A DNA stretch of 64,000 bases from Chitinophagales bacterium (GCA_013298955.1 JAAFJT010000011.1:1-64000), one strand, 5' to 3'. Counted from the stretch's first letter, positions 50,176 to 60,248 are shown. The notes: generated by a model from the sequence alone, not told the origin. Made by a program: numbers and translations.

Positions 50176-50868
50176 ATGCCAAATCCATTACGCAGTGTTT
50201 TCCTCAGCAGTTTACAAGGTATCTGGGGACTTGTTCAAAAATTATTTGCCGCCGAAAATCCTGATACGCGCCCAAATCCCAATGCGACGATTTGGACAAC
50301 GCGCCCGCGTGAAGCACGGATGATTTATGTTATGAAAATTTTGATTGACAAATATCAATTTCCTGTAACGGGTGCGGCGGGTTTAGTCGGCAACCTCTAT
50401 GCGGAGTCGGCGTTGATTCCCAATAGAATTGAAGGCAGTCAAGCCGCAAATCCCATGTATGCACGAGATTCGATGGGCAATTTCACCGATTTCAGTGCGG
50501 AAATGGTGATGAATCGCGTTTCGGGGCAACAAGGTCCGAAATTAGCAGGCGCAGGTTTGGCACAATGGACGTATCCGCCCCGCCGCAAAAAGTTTTTTGC
50601 CCAACCGCTTGGCGCAAATATTTTATTCGATATGGATGCGCAATTGGCTTTTTTGGTGGAAGAATTGCAAACCGATTTTGTCCGCGTTTATAAGTTGTTG
50701 ATGAATCCCGAAACCAGCGTAGAAGCCGCTTGCGATGAAGTCGTTTTGAAATTTGAACGCCCTGCTGACCAATCCGAAGCGCATTTGCAAGTTAGGAGAG
50801 GCTATGCCAAGGATGCGTACGTCTATTATGTGAAAAATCGAGATGGCGTAATCGATGGGAAAAGCTAA
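50176..50868 (+). CDS. Phage-tail-tip-lysozyme-like protein
   Basis: 'MKILIDKYQFPVTGAAGLVGNLYAESALIPNRIEGSQ...GAGLAQWTYPPRRKKFFAQ'. Confidence 0.8.
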   Translation: MPNPLRSVFLSSLQGIWGLVQKLFAAENPDTRPNPNATIWTTRPREARMIYVMKILIDKYQFPVTGAAGLVGNLYAESALIPNRIEGSQAANPMYARDSMGNFTDFSAEMVMNRVSGQQGPKLAGAGLAQWTYPPRRKKFFAQPLGANILFDMDAQLAFLVEELQTDFVRVYKLLMNPETSVEAACDEVVLKFERPADQSEAHLQVRRGYAKDAYVYYVKNRDGVIDGKS

Positions 50869-50878
50869 AATAAGCGTT

Positions 50879-50910
50879 AGGTTTCGGAAACCTTCAAGGT
50901 TTCCGAAACT
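50879..50910. terminator. GGTTTCGGAAACCTTCAAGGTTTCCGAAAC palindrome
   Basis: Same palindrome as 33121-33153. Confidence 0.85.
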
Positions 50911-51153
50911 TATTCTCTCGAAAAACAAAATTAAATTTGCCTTCCCAAATAAGACTGCGTAACATGAGCTATTATAATGGATGTTGTCTTTTTCTAAAAA
51001 GGCAGCATCCATTGTAATAATACCAAGGTTCATTTGCTTGATTTTTGGCAAAAAACAAGCAAATCAGTTCTTAATTTCTACTATTCCCACATGCCTGATT
51101 CAAATTACCACTTGGGTTCTTTAAATTTCACTAATTTTGCCCTCTTAAAAACC

Positions 51154-52620
51154 ATGTTTAAAACGACTAAAATGATTCGATTGTTCATTTTTGGGCTTTT
51201 GTTGTTGCCGATGAGCGTTTTGGCTCAGTTCACAGATATGGATTCCTATCTGGCGGCGCACACGACGGACGCAAATGAGGCGTTTATAAGCAATTTTCCA
51301 TACAAAGAGTATTTGAAAAAAATTGCTTTTACCGAATTTAAAACCTTGCAAAAACACCGAGAATTGTTGGAATCGCAACGCGGTCTCGGCAGTTCAAGCG
51401 GCATTGGCGGAGTGGGCGATGATTTTTTATTTTCGTTGGGGGATGCGTTCTTGAAAGCCTACCCCGTTATCAACGCTACGCAACAGTTGAATGCCAAAAT
51501 TAGCATTGGCGAAATGTTTCTGGCGAAAAAAAAGGAGTTTTCATCGAAAGAAAACGAAATTTACCAGTTGATAGGCTACTTTGTGCTGGGAAAAGTGGCG
51601 CAAACGATTGAACAGGCTTTCAAAAGTGGCAAATTCGATATTTCAGAAGAAAATAATGAAAAAATCATCAATCGTTTAGCCAAAAGTAAGGTGTATTTGT
51701 CCATCGAAAAATCGGAATGGGACAAGTTATTAAAAAATATTAAAACGGGTCAATGGGATTATCTTTGGGACAGGCTCAATAAAAAATTGCAAGAAGTGAC
51801 TTCCGATAAGACCGAAAAAAGCAAATTGTCGCTCAGTGATTTTAAAAGTAAAAATCAAAATGGCGTAGAAGTTTTCAACATCAAGGAGGAGGGCAAAACG
51901 GTTGGTTATTGTATTTGGATGCAGCGTCCGCAGGTGAAGGCGGCGTATTTTGCGCACGGCAAAGCCTACAATCGATTTACGGATTTTTCTAAGACAATTG
52001 GGGTCAAAAATGTGGTTTTAGCCACCACAGGCGGCTTTACGAATGCCGAAAAACAACCCGAAGGCTTGACGATTGACAACGGCAATATTGTAAATGCGGT
52101 GTTGAAACCCGAAAGACATGCTGTCGTGATGATTGAAAAAAATGGTTCGATGAAGGTTTCTAATTTGAAAGATGGCATCGAAATACCGGGTGGAACGCGA
52201 AAATTGTATCCACTCAACACGCTTTTTGACTATTCAGACCTCATCAAATGGGCAAAATCGTCGAAAGCGACTATTTTTCAAACGCAATTATTGGCGCATG
52301 GAAATCAACAATTAATTGAATTGTCTCGCGCTCCGAATCAATTGCGCGAGCGACGTTTATACGTGTTGGCTTCGGACAAAGATGGAACGCTTTATAATTT
52401 AATCTTTTCCATCAATGCGAGTAAAAATTTGGCAGCGATTACCGAAGAAATTTTTGATTTGTTGAAAAAACGCAATAAAAATGTAGAAGCGATTCTGAAT
52501 TTAGATGTGGGTTCTTACAATATTTTGCGCGTTTTGGACGCAAATGGGAAAGAATTGGAGGCTTTACGCGGACCTGTGAGCATTTACAAGGCAACGAATT
52601 TGATTATTTTTTATAAATAA
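51154..52620 (+). CDS. Phosphodiester glycosidase (NAGPA/DUF2233)-like secreted protein
   Basis: 'NVVLATTGGFTNAEKQPEGLTIDNGNIVN' and 'AILNLDVGSYNIL' resemble NAGPA-type motifs; signal peptide 'MIRLFIFGLLLLPMSVLAQ'. Confidence 0.55.
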   Translation: MFKTTKMIRLFIFGLLLLPMSVLAQFTDMDSYLAAHTTDANEAFISNFPYKEYLKKIAFTEFKTLQKHRELLESQRGLGSSSGIGGVGDDFLFSLGDAFLKAYPVINATQQLNAKISIGEMFLAKKKEFSSKENEIYQLIGYFVLGKVAQTIEQAFKSGKFDISEENNEKIINRLAKSKVYLSIEKSEWDKLLKNIKTGQWDYLWDRLNKKLQEVTSDKTEKSKLSLSDFKSKNQNGVEVFNIKEEGKTVGYCIWMQRPQVKAAYFAHGKAYNRFTDFSKTIGVKNVVLATTGGFTNAEKQPEGLTIDNGNIVNAVLKPERHAVVMIEKNGSMKVSNLKDGIEIPGGTRKLYPLNTLFDYSDLIKWAKSSKATIFQTQLLAHGNQQLIELSRAPNQLRERRLYVLASDKDGTLYNLIFSINASKNLAAITEEIFDLLKKRNKNVEAILNLDVGSYNILRVLDANGKELEALRGPVSIYKATNLIIFYK

Positions 52621-52701
52621 CACTACCTTTGCAAGCTAATTTTGAATTAGAAAGGTCTAATTCAAACCATTTTAAATCAATAAATTAAAACAAAATAGCA
52701 A

Positions 52702-54249
52702 GTGATTATTTTCTGGTACATCCTTATCACACACCTGTTGACCTGTGTTACGCTCGCGCCTTTATTTCAAAAAGCGGGTGTTGACCGTTGGAAAGCCTAC
52801 GTTCCGGGCTTGAATTTCATCGAATGGTGTAAAATTATCGGCAAACCGACTTGGGAAGCGGCGTATTTACTGTTGCCGATTGTCAATATTTTCACCTACG
52901 CGGGTATGAAAGTGGATTTAGTGCGGTCTTTTGGCAAATACAAATTTTGGCATACGGCATTGGCGGTGCTTTTCAATCCTGCGATTTTTTGGTGGTTGCG
53001 CAACGACGAATACACGGGTCCGACCCTTGAAAAAGAGCAGGCTTACGCCAATTCCATCGCGGAAGCCGAACAAAAAGGCATGAAAGCGAAAACCGAACAG
53101 TTAATTCGGGACAATCCGTATCAAAAAGGGCAGTTGCGGGAGTGGGGAGAAGCCATCTTTTTTGCTGTTTTTGCGGCATCGTTTATCCGCATGTTCTTGA
53201 TTGAAGCCTATGTGATACCGACTTCTTCGATGGAAGGTTCGTTGTTAGTGGGCGATTTTTTGTTTGTGAGTAAGGCACATTACGGGATTCGGATGCCGAT
53301 GACGTTGTTTCAATTGCCTTTATTGCACAATCGGATTCCTTATATTGATAAAGAATCGTATTTGTCAAAACCACAATTGTCTTACACGCGTTTGCCTGCC
53401 TTAGAATCGGTTGCGCGGAATACGCCTGTCGTTTTCAATTATCCTGATGGCGATAGCGTTTTGATTCGTCCAGAACGCACCTATAATTACGGTGACATGC
53501 GGCGCATGGGCGCGGAATTGTCCAATGTGGAATTAACAGTTCGTCCAATTGATAAAAAAGACCACTATATAAAACGTTGTGTAGCAGTGGCTGGTGATAC
53601 ATTGGAGATTCGCAATCGCCAAATACATATCAATAGTCAACCCTCTCCGAATCCAAAAGGGATGCAGTTTCGGTATCGGATTGCGGGCAGTGTGAGTAGC
53701 GATAAATTGTCCGAATTAGGGGTCAATTTGCAAGATGGTAATAACGGAATTTATCATATGACTCCTGCACAAGCGGCTACCGTCAATGCGTTTGGAGGCA
53801 ATGTAAAAGTAGATTTTGAAACAGAAAGTTTGAGTCAAAGTCGGGGCGGCGTATTATTCCCGCACGATACGGCGCATTACAAAACATGGACGTTGGATAA
53901 TTTTGGACCGATTTACGTTCCAAAACAAGGTGCTTCCACAACGCTTACCCCTGAAAATGTTGCCATGTATCGGAGCGTGATTGAAAAATACGAGCATAAT
54001 AAATTGGAAATCAAAGACGGCAAAATATTCATAAATGGCAAAGAATCAACGAATTATACATTCAAACAAAATTATTATTGGATGATGGGCGATAATCGCC
54101 ATAATTCGGAAGATTCGCGGTATTGGGGTTTTGTGCCAGAAGACCATATTGTTGGAAAACCGTTGTTCATTTGGTTTTCAACCAAAAATGCGAATATTGC
54201 CAATGGCATTCGGTGGGAACGCCTTTTCTCGGGCGCGACTAAAATGTAA
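52702..54249 (+). CDS. lepB: Signal peptidase I (long form, probable GTG start)
   Basis: 'VIPTSSMEGSLLVGDFLFVSK' catalytic Ser; 'DHYIKRCVAVAGDTLEI' catalytic Lys; 'YYWMMGDNRHNSEDSRYWGFVPEDHIVGKP'. Confidence 0.95.
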   Translation: MIIFWYILITHLLTCVTLAPLFQKAGVDRWKAYVPGLNFIEWCKIIGKPTWEAAYLLLPIVNIFTYAGMKVDLVRSFGKYKFWHTALAVLFNPAIFWWLRNDEYTGPTLEKEQAYANSIAEAEQKGMKAKTEQLIRDNPYQKGQLREWGEAIFFAVFAASFIRMFLIEAYVIPTSSMEGSLLVGDFLFVSKAHYGIRMPMTLFQLPLLHNRIPYIDKESYLSKPQLSYTRLPALESVARNTPVVFNYPDGDSVLIRPERTYNYGDMRRMGAELSNVELTVRPIDKKDHYIKRCVAVAGDTLEIRNRQIHINSQPSPNPKGMQFRYRIAGSVSSDKLSELGVNLQDGNNGIYHMTPAQAATVNAFGGNVKVDFETESLSQSRGGVLFPHDTAHYKTWTLDNFGPIYVPKQGASTTLTPENVAMYRSVIEKYEHNKLEIKDGKIFINGKESTNYTFKQNYYWMMGDNRHNSEDSRYWGFVPEDHIVGKPLFIWFSTKNANIANGIRWERLFSGATKM

Positions 54250-54283
54250 TTTCGATTCATAGCCTCATACTTCTATTTTATCG

Positions 54284-54318
54284 TATGTTTCGGAAACCTT
54301 CAAGGTTTCCGAAACATA
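54284..54318. terminator. TATGTTTCGGAAACCTTCAAGGTTTCCGAAACATA palindrome
   Basis: Same core as 33121-33153. Confidence 0.85.
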
Positions 54319-54379
54319 TTCTCTCTACTGATTATCAATTACTTATGTTTTGGTAGCTTATTTTATTCAACTACTTATA

Positions 54380-55939
54380 TTAATTTTCCAGTTTGATTAA
54401 ATCCCGAAGCATTGTTTTATTCACTTTATGTTGTCGCCCGCTTCTCGGCAGTGTCCTAAATAAGATTTCGTCAGGCAATGCTTCGGTATCAATCGCGTAA
54501 ATACCCATTTTTAATTGATTCAAAATCGTTTTTTTATCCAAATCTGCCGCGCCTTCAATAATTAAATATACTTTTTCATCATGTATAATATCATCATAAA
54601 CACCTACTAATACGGCTTCTGTAATGCCTTCCATTCGATTAATGGTCGCTTCATAAATCGAAGGATAAATATTAAAATTCCGTCGAATGATCATATCTTT
54701 TTTTCGCCCTTGAAGGATTAATAAATGATTGTTATCAAAAATGCCTAAATCACCTGTTTCATGAAATTCGGGTCTCTCCTTTAAATGAAAATAGCGGGTA
54801 AATAATTGATTGGAATGAATTAAAATTTCGTCGGCTTCGATTTTTACGGTCACGCCTGCGGCAATTTTGCCTAAAAGGTCGCCTTCACAATCATAATCTT
54901 TTTTAAAACGACCGTCTATTGTGGCAACTAATAAATTTTCTGTCATGCCATACAAACACGTTATCCGCGTATGCAAAGGCAGAACGGCGCACAATCGTTC
55001 CAAAAAACGCCGCGTCACAGGCGCGGAACCCAATAAAATATGCTGCATCGAAGTCGGAAAAAGCGTTTTTGTTTGTTCACAATGCGCTATCATAGGTACA
55101 AAATCGCTTGGCGGACCCATAATTGTAGTGACTTGATGTTTGTTAAAAAAAGTTAATTTTTCAACGGCTGTTAAGGTCGGATTGTATAAAATGGAAGGCA
55201 TATTCACGGAAAAACCGATTAACATGTAATGCGGTAAATACGTCGCTATTAAATTTTCTTTATTGGTATCTAATTGATTACCAATGAGTTTCAAACTATT
55301 CAATAAAGAATGAAACGAATGTACAACCCCTTTGGGTTCGGCAATCGTGCCTGAAGTGTACGTAATTAAAAAATCGTGAGGCGTAGCGGAGGTTTCCTCA
55401 GAAAGCGATTCTTGTTGCCATTTAAACACAGGATGAATGGGTTTTTTAAACCAATTGTTTAAAAATATTTTTTTTTGAAACAAGGGCAACCATCCACCAC
55501 AAGCAATGATTTGAGCAGTTGACGTAGGTGGAAAATAAGGAGCCGTTTTCGATTTTTTAAAATGCAAATAACGCAAAATCGGGTGTTCCTGTAAAAGCAG
55601 CAATCGCGCATCGACAAAAGCCCATTTTGGATTCAATTGTTTTAATTTAGCATGATAATTATCGCGCCCCATTTCGGGGTCAATAATCGCCACAGTTGCT
55701 TTTAAAAAAATCAATCCATACATGATTTTAACAAAAGTAGCATTCGGCGGCGCGGCAATCGCCACACAATCGCCCACTTTGAAGCCTTGTAATTGCAATT
55801 GCAGGGCGATTTGAACGGCATCTTTGTAAATTTCATGCACCGTTACAGCCGATTTGCCCTCCACCAAGATTGCTTTTTGAGGCGATTTTTCATTTAATTG
55901 AATAAGAATATCGGCAATCGCAGTATGATAAAGCGTCAT
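54380..55939 (-). CDS. AMP-dependent synthetase/ligase (acyl-CoA/acyl-ACP ligase-like)
   Basis: 'LITYTSGTIAEPKGVVHS' A3; 'CLYGMTENL' A5; 'ETGDLGIFDNNHLLILQGRKKDMI' A7/A8; 'GRQHKVNKTML' A10. Start set at MTLYHT; upstream part of ORF is repeat-derived. Confidence 0.9.
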   Translation of the reverse strand: MTLYHTAIADILIQLNEKSPQKAILVEGKSAVTVHEIYKDAVQIALQLQLQGFKVGDCVAIAAPPNATFVKIMYGLIFLKATVAIIDPEMGRDNYHAKLKQLNPKWAFVDARLLLLQEHPILRYLHFKKSKTAPYFPPTSTAQIIACGGWLPLFQKKIFLNNWFKKPIHPVFKWQQESLSEETSATPHDFLITYTSGTIAEPKGVVHSFHSLLNSLKLIGNQLDTNKENLIATYLPHYMLIGFSVNMPSILYNPTLTAVEKLTFFNKHQVTTIMGPPSDFVPMIAHCEQTKTLFPTSMQHILLGSAPVTRRFLERLCAVLPLHTRITCLYGMTENLLVATIDGRFKKDYDCEGDLLGKIAAGVTVKIEADEILIHSNQLFTRYFHLKERPEFHETGDLGIFDNNHLLILQGRKKDMIIRRNFNIYPSIYEATINRMEGITEAVLVGVYDDIIHDEKVYLIIEGAADLDKKTILNQLKMGIYAIDTEALPDEILFRTLPRSGRQHKVNKTMLRDLIKLEN

Positions 55940-55994
55940 GTGATGTTTTTTTAGATTCAAAAAAAATAATGAGTAGTTCAATTTAAATAATTGA

Positions 55995-56035
55995 CCACAA
56001 CGTTTGGAGGGTTTCAAACCCTCCAAACGTTATAC
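55995..56035. repeat. AACGTTTGGAGGGTTTCAAACCCTCCAAACGTT palindrome
   Basis: Perfect palindrome, related to 58096-58249. Confidence 0.9.
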
Positions 56036-56113
56036 TACCTTGAAAATCAACATTTTAGTAGGTATAACATTTGGTCGATTGTGGGAAATAAATTTCCCGA
56101 CTACTAAACTGGA

Positions 56114-57112
56114 TTACCAAATCATCAATTGCAAACCAACGCTAATGCCCGCGCCCAAGCCGATAAACATCAATTTATCGCCTTTTTTGATTTTACCTGC
56201 CACCACTGCTTCATGTAAATTCACAGGAATCGTAGCGGCGGCAATATTCCCATATTTATTAAAACTATGTATAAATCGTTCACGGGGCAAGTGATACGTT
56301 TTGGCAACGGTATCAAACGTTTCCATCGACACTTGGTGCATTAAAAAATGTTGAATATCGGAGGCTTTCCAACCCGTTTCTTGAAAACCATTTTCAAATA
56401 AATCGGCAAATTCGGTCATAAATGCCTGCTTCATTTCGGCGGTTTTCCCTTGAAAATAGTTAAATTCGTGGGTATGCGGATGCATGGAACCGCCGCCCGG
56501 AACGGTACATAAATCCCAATACTGCCCCCGCGTTTTGAATTTTTGATAGACAAAACCACTTTCATCGCTACTTTTTTCCAAAAAAACCGCTCCACCTGCA
56601 TCTCCAAGCGTGTACGCGGCTAAGAATTGGCGCAAATCCTGTGGTTCAAATTGAATCGCATCTTGCAATTTTTCGCCATTCACGACCAAAACATTTCGAT
56701 ATTGACCCGACTGAATCAACGCTGTACCCACTTGAATTGCTGTAACAAAACTATTACACGCATTTTTGAGGTCGAAAACGGGGCAGTTTAACCCTAATTT
56801 CACTTGAATAATATTCGCCGTAGCGGGTTCGAGCAAGTCCCCACAGGCTGCTGCAAATATCAAACAATCTATATTAGAACGTCCCTGTCGCAACACAATC
56901 GGTAAAGCTGCCTGCGCCGCAATATCTGAAACTTGCTCGTTTTCCGCCGCAAATCGCCGTTCTTGGCAACCAAAAAGCCGTTGAAGCACCCCCTCAGGCA
57001 GTGATTTAGCCGTTTTAGCGGTATGAATGCGCGCTTCGATAGCGGCATTACTCACAATTTGGGGTGGTAAATAGGCTGATGTATCTGTAATTTTTATTCT
57101 CATTGGTTTCAA
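56114..57112 (-). CDS. 3-oxoacyl-ACP synthase III-like (FabH/OleA-type) condensing enzyme
   Basis: Catalytic Cys 'FDLKNACNSFVTAIQVG', His 'FLMHQVSMETF', Asn 'FNKYGNIAAATIPVNL'. Confidence 0.92.
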   Translation of the reverse strand: MKPMRIKITDTSAYLPPQIVSNAAIEARIHTAKTAKSLPEGVLQRLFGCQERRFAAENEQVSDIAAQAALPIVLRQGRSNIDCLIFAAACGDLLEPATANIIQVKLGLNCPVFDLKNACNSFVTAIQVGTALIQSGQYRNVLVVNGEKLQDAIQFEPQDLRQFLAAYTLGDAGGAVFLEKSSDESGFVYQKFKTRGQYWDLCTVPGGGSMHPHTHEFNYFQGKTAEMKQAFMTEFADLFENGFQETGWKASDIQHFLMHQVSMETFDTVAKTYHLPRERFIHSFNKYGNIAAATIPVNLHEAVVAGKIKKGDKLMFIGLGAGISVGLQLMIW

Positions 57113-57113
57113 T

Positions 57114-58013
57114 TTATACCTCCATTTTTAAAAGCCATTTCCAAAGCGGTCGCGTCAAGGCGTTAAAACCATTAAATTCACCGACCAACGATTTGACGGT
57201 ATCCAAACATTCCTTTGCAAATTTTTCTTGATAATGTCCAAAAGCGGCGCGGCGCACTGCTTTCGGATTGGCTAAACCAATGCGTTCATAAATTTCAGTG
57301 CGCACATAAATATTTTGAAAAAAACGCATGTTAATTAAAACAAAAATACTATAATATGTCCGCATGAACAAAGAAAGTCCCGTTGTATAGCGTTTCAGCA
57401 CCGCTTGCGTGTACAGAATGTGCCGCGCCTCCTCAATATTATGCAATTGCGAGACTTTGCGCAACACAGGATAGGCATTTGGCTCTTTGCGAATGACTTC
57501 CCCATATTGATCCGCCATGAGTTCGACCGCCAAACAATTCATAAATAAAAACGCATCAGGCATGAATTTAGCCGTAATATTGCCCAAAACGCGTTGAAAC
57601 CAACTCACCCGAATCGGTTCCCCCTTGATTTTATCAATCGCTTGACCAAACATTTCTTGGTGGCGAAACTCTTCAATCAGTTCCCGTATTAAAAATTGTC
57701 GTTCTAAGTCTTGTGGGTCTCGGTTCAAAATATAGCGGTTCATAAAAACGCAAAACAAACCTTCCGACCAACAATACGCATACAAGGCTTGTACGACTTC
57801 ATGTCGCGCCAATTCTTGTTTTTGCCAAGCCGTCAGCGTTTCGTAAATGGGTAAACCTGCTAAAGAAACTAATTTTTCGGGTAAATATATATTGCCTTCC
57901 ACAAAATCTGTTGTCCAAGGGACAAAGGTTTCGGGCAACAAAGGTTTTTCTTTGCTAATGCGTATCAGTCGCTCAATGAGCAGTTTATCAGTTGTTGAAA
58001 GCGTAGTTGTCAT
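57114..58013 (-). CDS. AurF-type diiron oxygenase
   Basis: Di-iron motifs 'ELARHEVVQAL', 'LIEEFRHQEMFG', 'VELMADQYGEV', 'HNIEEARHILYTQ'. Start set at MTTTLSTTDK. Confidence 0.8.
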   Translation of the reverse strand: MTTTLSTTDKLLIERLIRISKEKPLLPETFVPWTTDFVEGNIYLPEKLVSLAGLPIYETLTAWQKQELARHEVVQALYAYCWSEGLFCVFMNRYILNRDPQDLERQFLIRELIEEFRHQEMFGQAIDKIKGEPIRVSWFQRVLGNITAKFMPDAFLFMNCLAVELMADQYGEVIRKEPNAYPVLRKVSQLHNIEEARHILYTQAVLKRYTTGLSLFMRTYYSIFVLINMRFFQNIYVRTEIYERIGLANPKAVRRAAFGHYQEKFAKECLDTVKSLVGEFNGFNALTRPLWKWLLKMEV

Positions 58014-58095
58014 ATTGTATGAGGTGAATGGTGTTTTAATTATTGAAACAAAATGGGTGTGTATTGTAGTCGGGAAATTTATTTCCGTAGTATAA

Positions 58096-58249
58096 CGTTT
58101 GGAGGGTTTTAAACCCTCCGTAGTATAACTATAACGTTTGGAGGGTTTTAAACCCTCCGTAGTATAACTATAACGTTTGGAGGGTTTTAAACCCTCCGTA
58201 GTATAACTATAACGTTTGGAGGGTTTTAAACCCTCCAAACGTTGTTATC
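58096..58249. repeat. Four tandem copies (39-bp period) of a palindromic CGTTTGGAGGGTTTTAAACCCTCC unit
   Basis: Copies begin at 58096, 58135, 58174 and 58213: cgtttggagggttttaaaccctccgtagtataactataa. Confidence 0.95.
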
Positions 58250-58317
58250 TGTTTTTTAAATTTAACTACCTATATGTAGAACGCATTTTTTTTAAACAAA
58301 TTTTATTTAAAAACCTT

Positions 58318-59436
58318 TCATTGCTGATTCAAAAGCACTTGATATAACGTTTCGGAGGATACATTCCAATCAAATTGCTCCCGTTGAACGCGCCCTTTTT
58401 CAATCAAATGATTTCTAAGAGCTTGATTATCAACGATTTCAATCATTGCATTGGCAATAGATTTGACATCCATTGGATTCACGAGTATCGCTGCGTCACC
58501 CGCAACTTCGGGCATCGACGTTGTATTTGAAGTAATCACAGGCACATCGCAATACATCGCTTCCACGATTGGAATCCCAAATCCTTCCGATAAGGATACA
58601 TACATCAAGGCATAAGCACTCGCAACGATTTTTGGCAAAATAATATCTGCCACAAAGCCCAAAAACAAAATATCCTTCCGAAATTGAGCCGATTCATAGG
58701 CTTTTTGAACAGAATCCGCTTGCCAAGCAATCCTACCGCCAATTAAAAGTTTAAAATCACTATTTGTTTTTGTTTTAAAAAGGTCGAAAGCGGTGATGAG
58801 CCTACCCACATTTTTGCGCGGATGTACAGAACCAACATATAAAAAATAGGGCTTCCCTTCCGAATATTGAATGCGCATGTTTTGAATTTCAAGGGGATTC
58901 AAGGGTTGAAAAAGGTCTCTGCCCGCATTATAACAAACAATGGGTTCTTTTTTTAAAATAAAATTTTGCATCACATCGTGTTTGACAAAATTAGAAACGG
59001 TAATCACTTGGCTTGCTTTTTGAATAAATTTTGGGACAAAATACGCGTAATAGTGATATACTAAAAACGGCGTATGTTCCCGAAAGTGCATATGTGCGAT
59101 GTCATGTACCACCATGACGGTCGGAATTGAGGTGCGCAAACTCATAAAACCGTCTAAGGACAGAAAAATAGCTGCTTTATATTGTTTTAATGCCCGGACA
59201 ATTGCCCATTCAAACCACCAAATGTATAAAAAAGGGTGTCGTGCAGGTGGAAATAATACGATTGGTTTCACATTGGGCGCGAATACAAATTCGGCAGCAT
59301 ACGGGCGGTCAAAAAAAAATAAAAAATTGGTTTCAGGATGATTCAACACCATTCGCCGCAAGATTTCATAAGTGAAACGACCGATACCTTCCAACTTATC
59401 TTTCAATAAAAAACGAACATTTACAGCTATTGTCAT
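58318..59436 (-). CDS. Glycosyltransferase family 4 (group 1)
   Basis: 'YFLYVGSVHPRKNVGRLITAFDLFK', 'YVSLSEGFGIPIVEAMYCDVPVITSNTTSMPEVAGDAAILVNP'. Confidence 0.95.
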   Translation of the reverse strand: MTIAVNVRFLLKDKLEGIGRFTYEILRRMVLNHPETNFLFFFDRPYAAEFVFAPNVKPIVLFPPARHPFLYIWWFEWAIVRALKQYKAAIFLSLDGFMSLRTSIPTVMVVHDIAHMHFREHTPFLVYHYYAYFVPKFIQKASQVITVSNFVKHDVMQNFILKKEPIVCYNAGRDLFQPLNPLEIQNMRIQYSEGKPYFLYVGSVHPRKNVGRLITAFDLFKTKTNSDFKLLIGGRIAWQADSVQKAYESAQFRKDILFLGFVADIILPKIVASAYALMYVSLSEGFGIPIVEAMYCDVPVITSNTTSMPEVAGDAAILVNPMDVKSIANAMIEIVDNQALRNHLIEKGRVQREQFDWNVSSETLYQVLLNQQ

Positions 59437-59617
59437 ACGTAGATTGATTTTGGTCGTTGGAAAATAAATTTCCTAACAACGAAATTGGTTATACACAAAC
59501 AACACTAATCCATAAATTTGTGTTTGTTACAACGCCATTTTATTTTTTTTTAAATTAACGCTCCACATTCCCTATAATTTGCTTATTTTTGACCTTCCAT
59601 CTTTACGTAAAATCTAA

Positions 59618-60196
59618 ATGCCACAAACCATGAACCCTTGTGCGTTATTAAGTCTTATTTTGACACCTTTTGTTTTAAATGCGACGGTTAAAGATACCCT
59701 TCCGCTTACAGTACACTATTACACGGAGACCGCCCGACCAGCGAATGGAATTAAAAAAACCTTTCCTTACGATATCGATTTGCAAGATACGGCAGGAAAA
59801 GTGATTAATTCCAACCTTTTATTTAAAAATAAAAAGAGCAAACCCACGATTTTGCTCTTTTGGTTGACAACTTGTTATCCGTGCCGCATGGAGTTGGAAG
59901 CGATTCAACAAGCGTATCCGACTTGGAAAAAGGAGGTTGATTTCAGAATGATTGCCATTTCGACCGATTTTAAAGACCGTTTTTCGCAATTTACAGAGCG
60001 CGTGCGCCAAAGTAATTGGAGTTTTGAGGTGTATCATGATAAAAATCGAGAATTTCGATACGTGATGCCGGGCGAATTAAATGGGTTACCTCAACTTTTT
60101 GTGTTAGATGCGGCGGGCAATATCACGTATCACAAACGCCGTTACCGTCCCGGCGATGAAAACGAATTATTTGAACATTTGAAAAAAATGAATTAG
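59618..60196 (+). CDS. TlpA/ResA-like thioredoxin-fold protein
   Basis: 'PTILLFWLTTCYPCRMELEAIQQ' CxxC; 'LNGLPQLFVLDAAGNITYHKRRY'. Confidence 0.9.
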   Translation: MPQTMNPCALLSLILTPFVLNATVKDTLPLTVHYYTETARPANGIKKTFPYDIDLQDTAGKVINSNLLFKNKKSKPTILLFWLTTCYPCRMELEAIQQAYPTWKKEVDFRMIAISTDFKDRFSQFTERVRQSNWSFEVYHDKNREFRYVMPGELNGLPQLFVLDAAGNITYHKRRYRPGDENELFEHLKKMN

Positions 60197-60248
60197 ATAA
60201 GCTATTTTTGTTTAAATTCTTTTATATTTCTAACCCAATCATTTTTGT

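Noticed and set aside
49907-50323. 138-aa and 77-aa ORFs across the CACATAG tandem repeat
   Set aside because: They encode translated repeat sequence and run into the lysozyme-like gene out of frame; no protein-like composition.
58014-58238. N-terminal (TEGLKPSKRYSYT)n extension of the diiron oxygenase ORF
   Set aside because: Translation of the intergenic palindromic repeats; the protein family begins near MTTTLSTTDK (58013). The same artefact occurs at 55940-56026 and 41309-41383.
58096-58249. CRISPR-like short regular repeats
   Set aside because: The 39-bp period is fully repetitive with no unique spacers, and there are no cas genes; treated as tandem palindromes.
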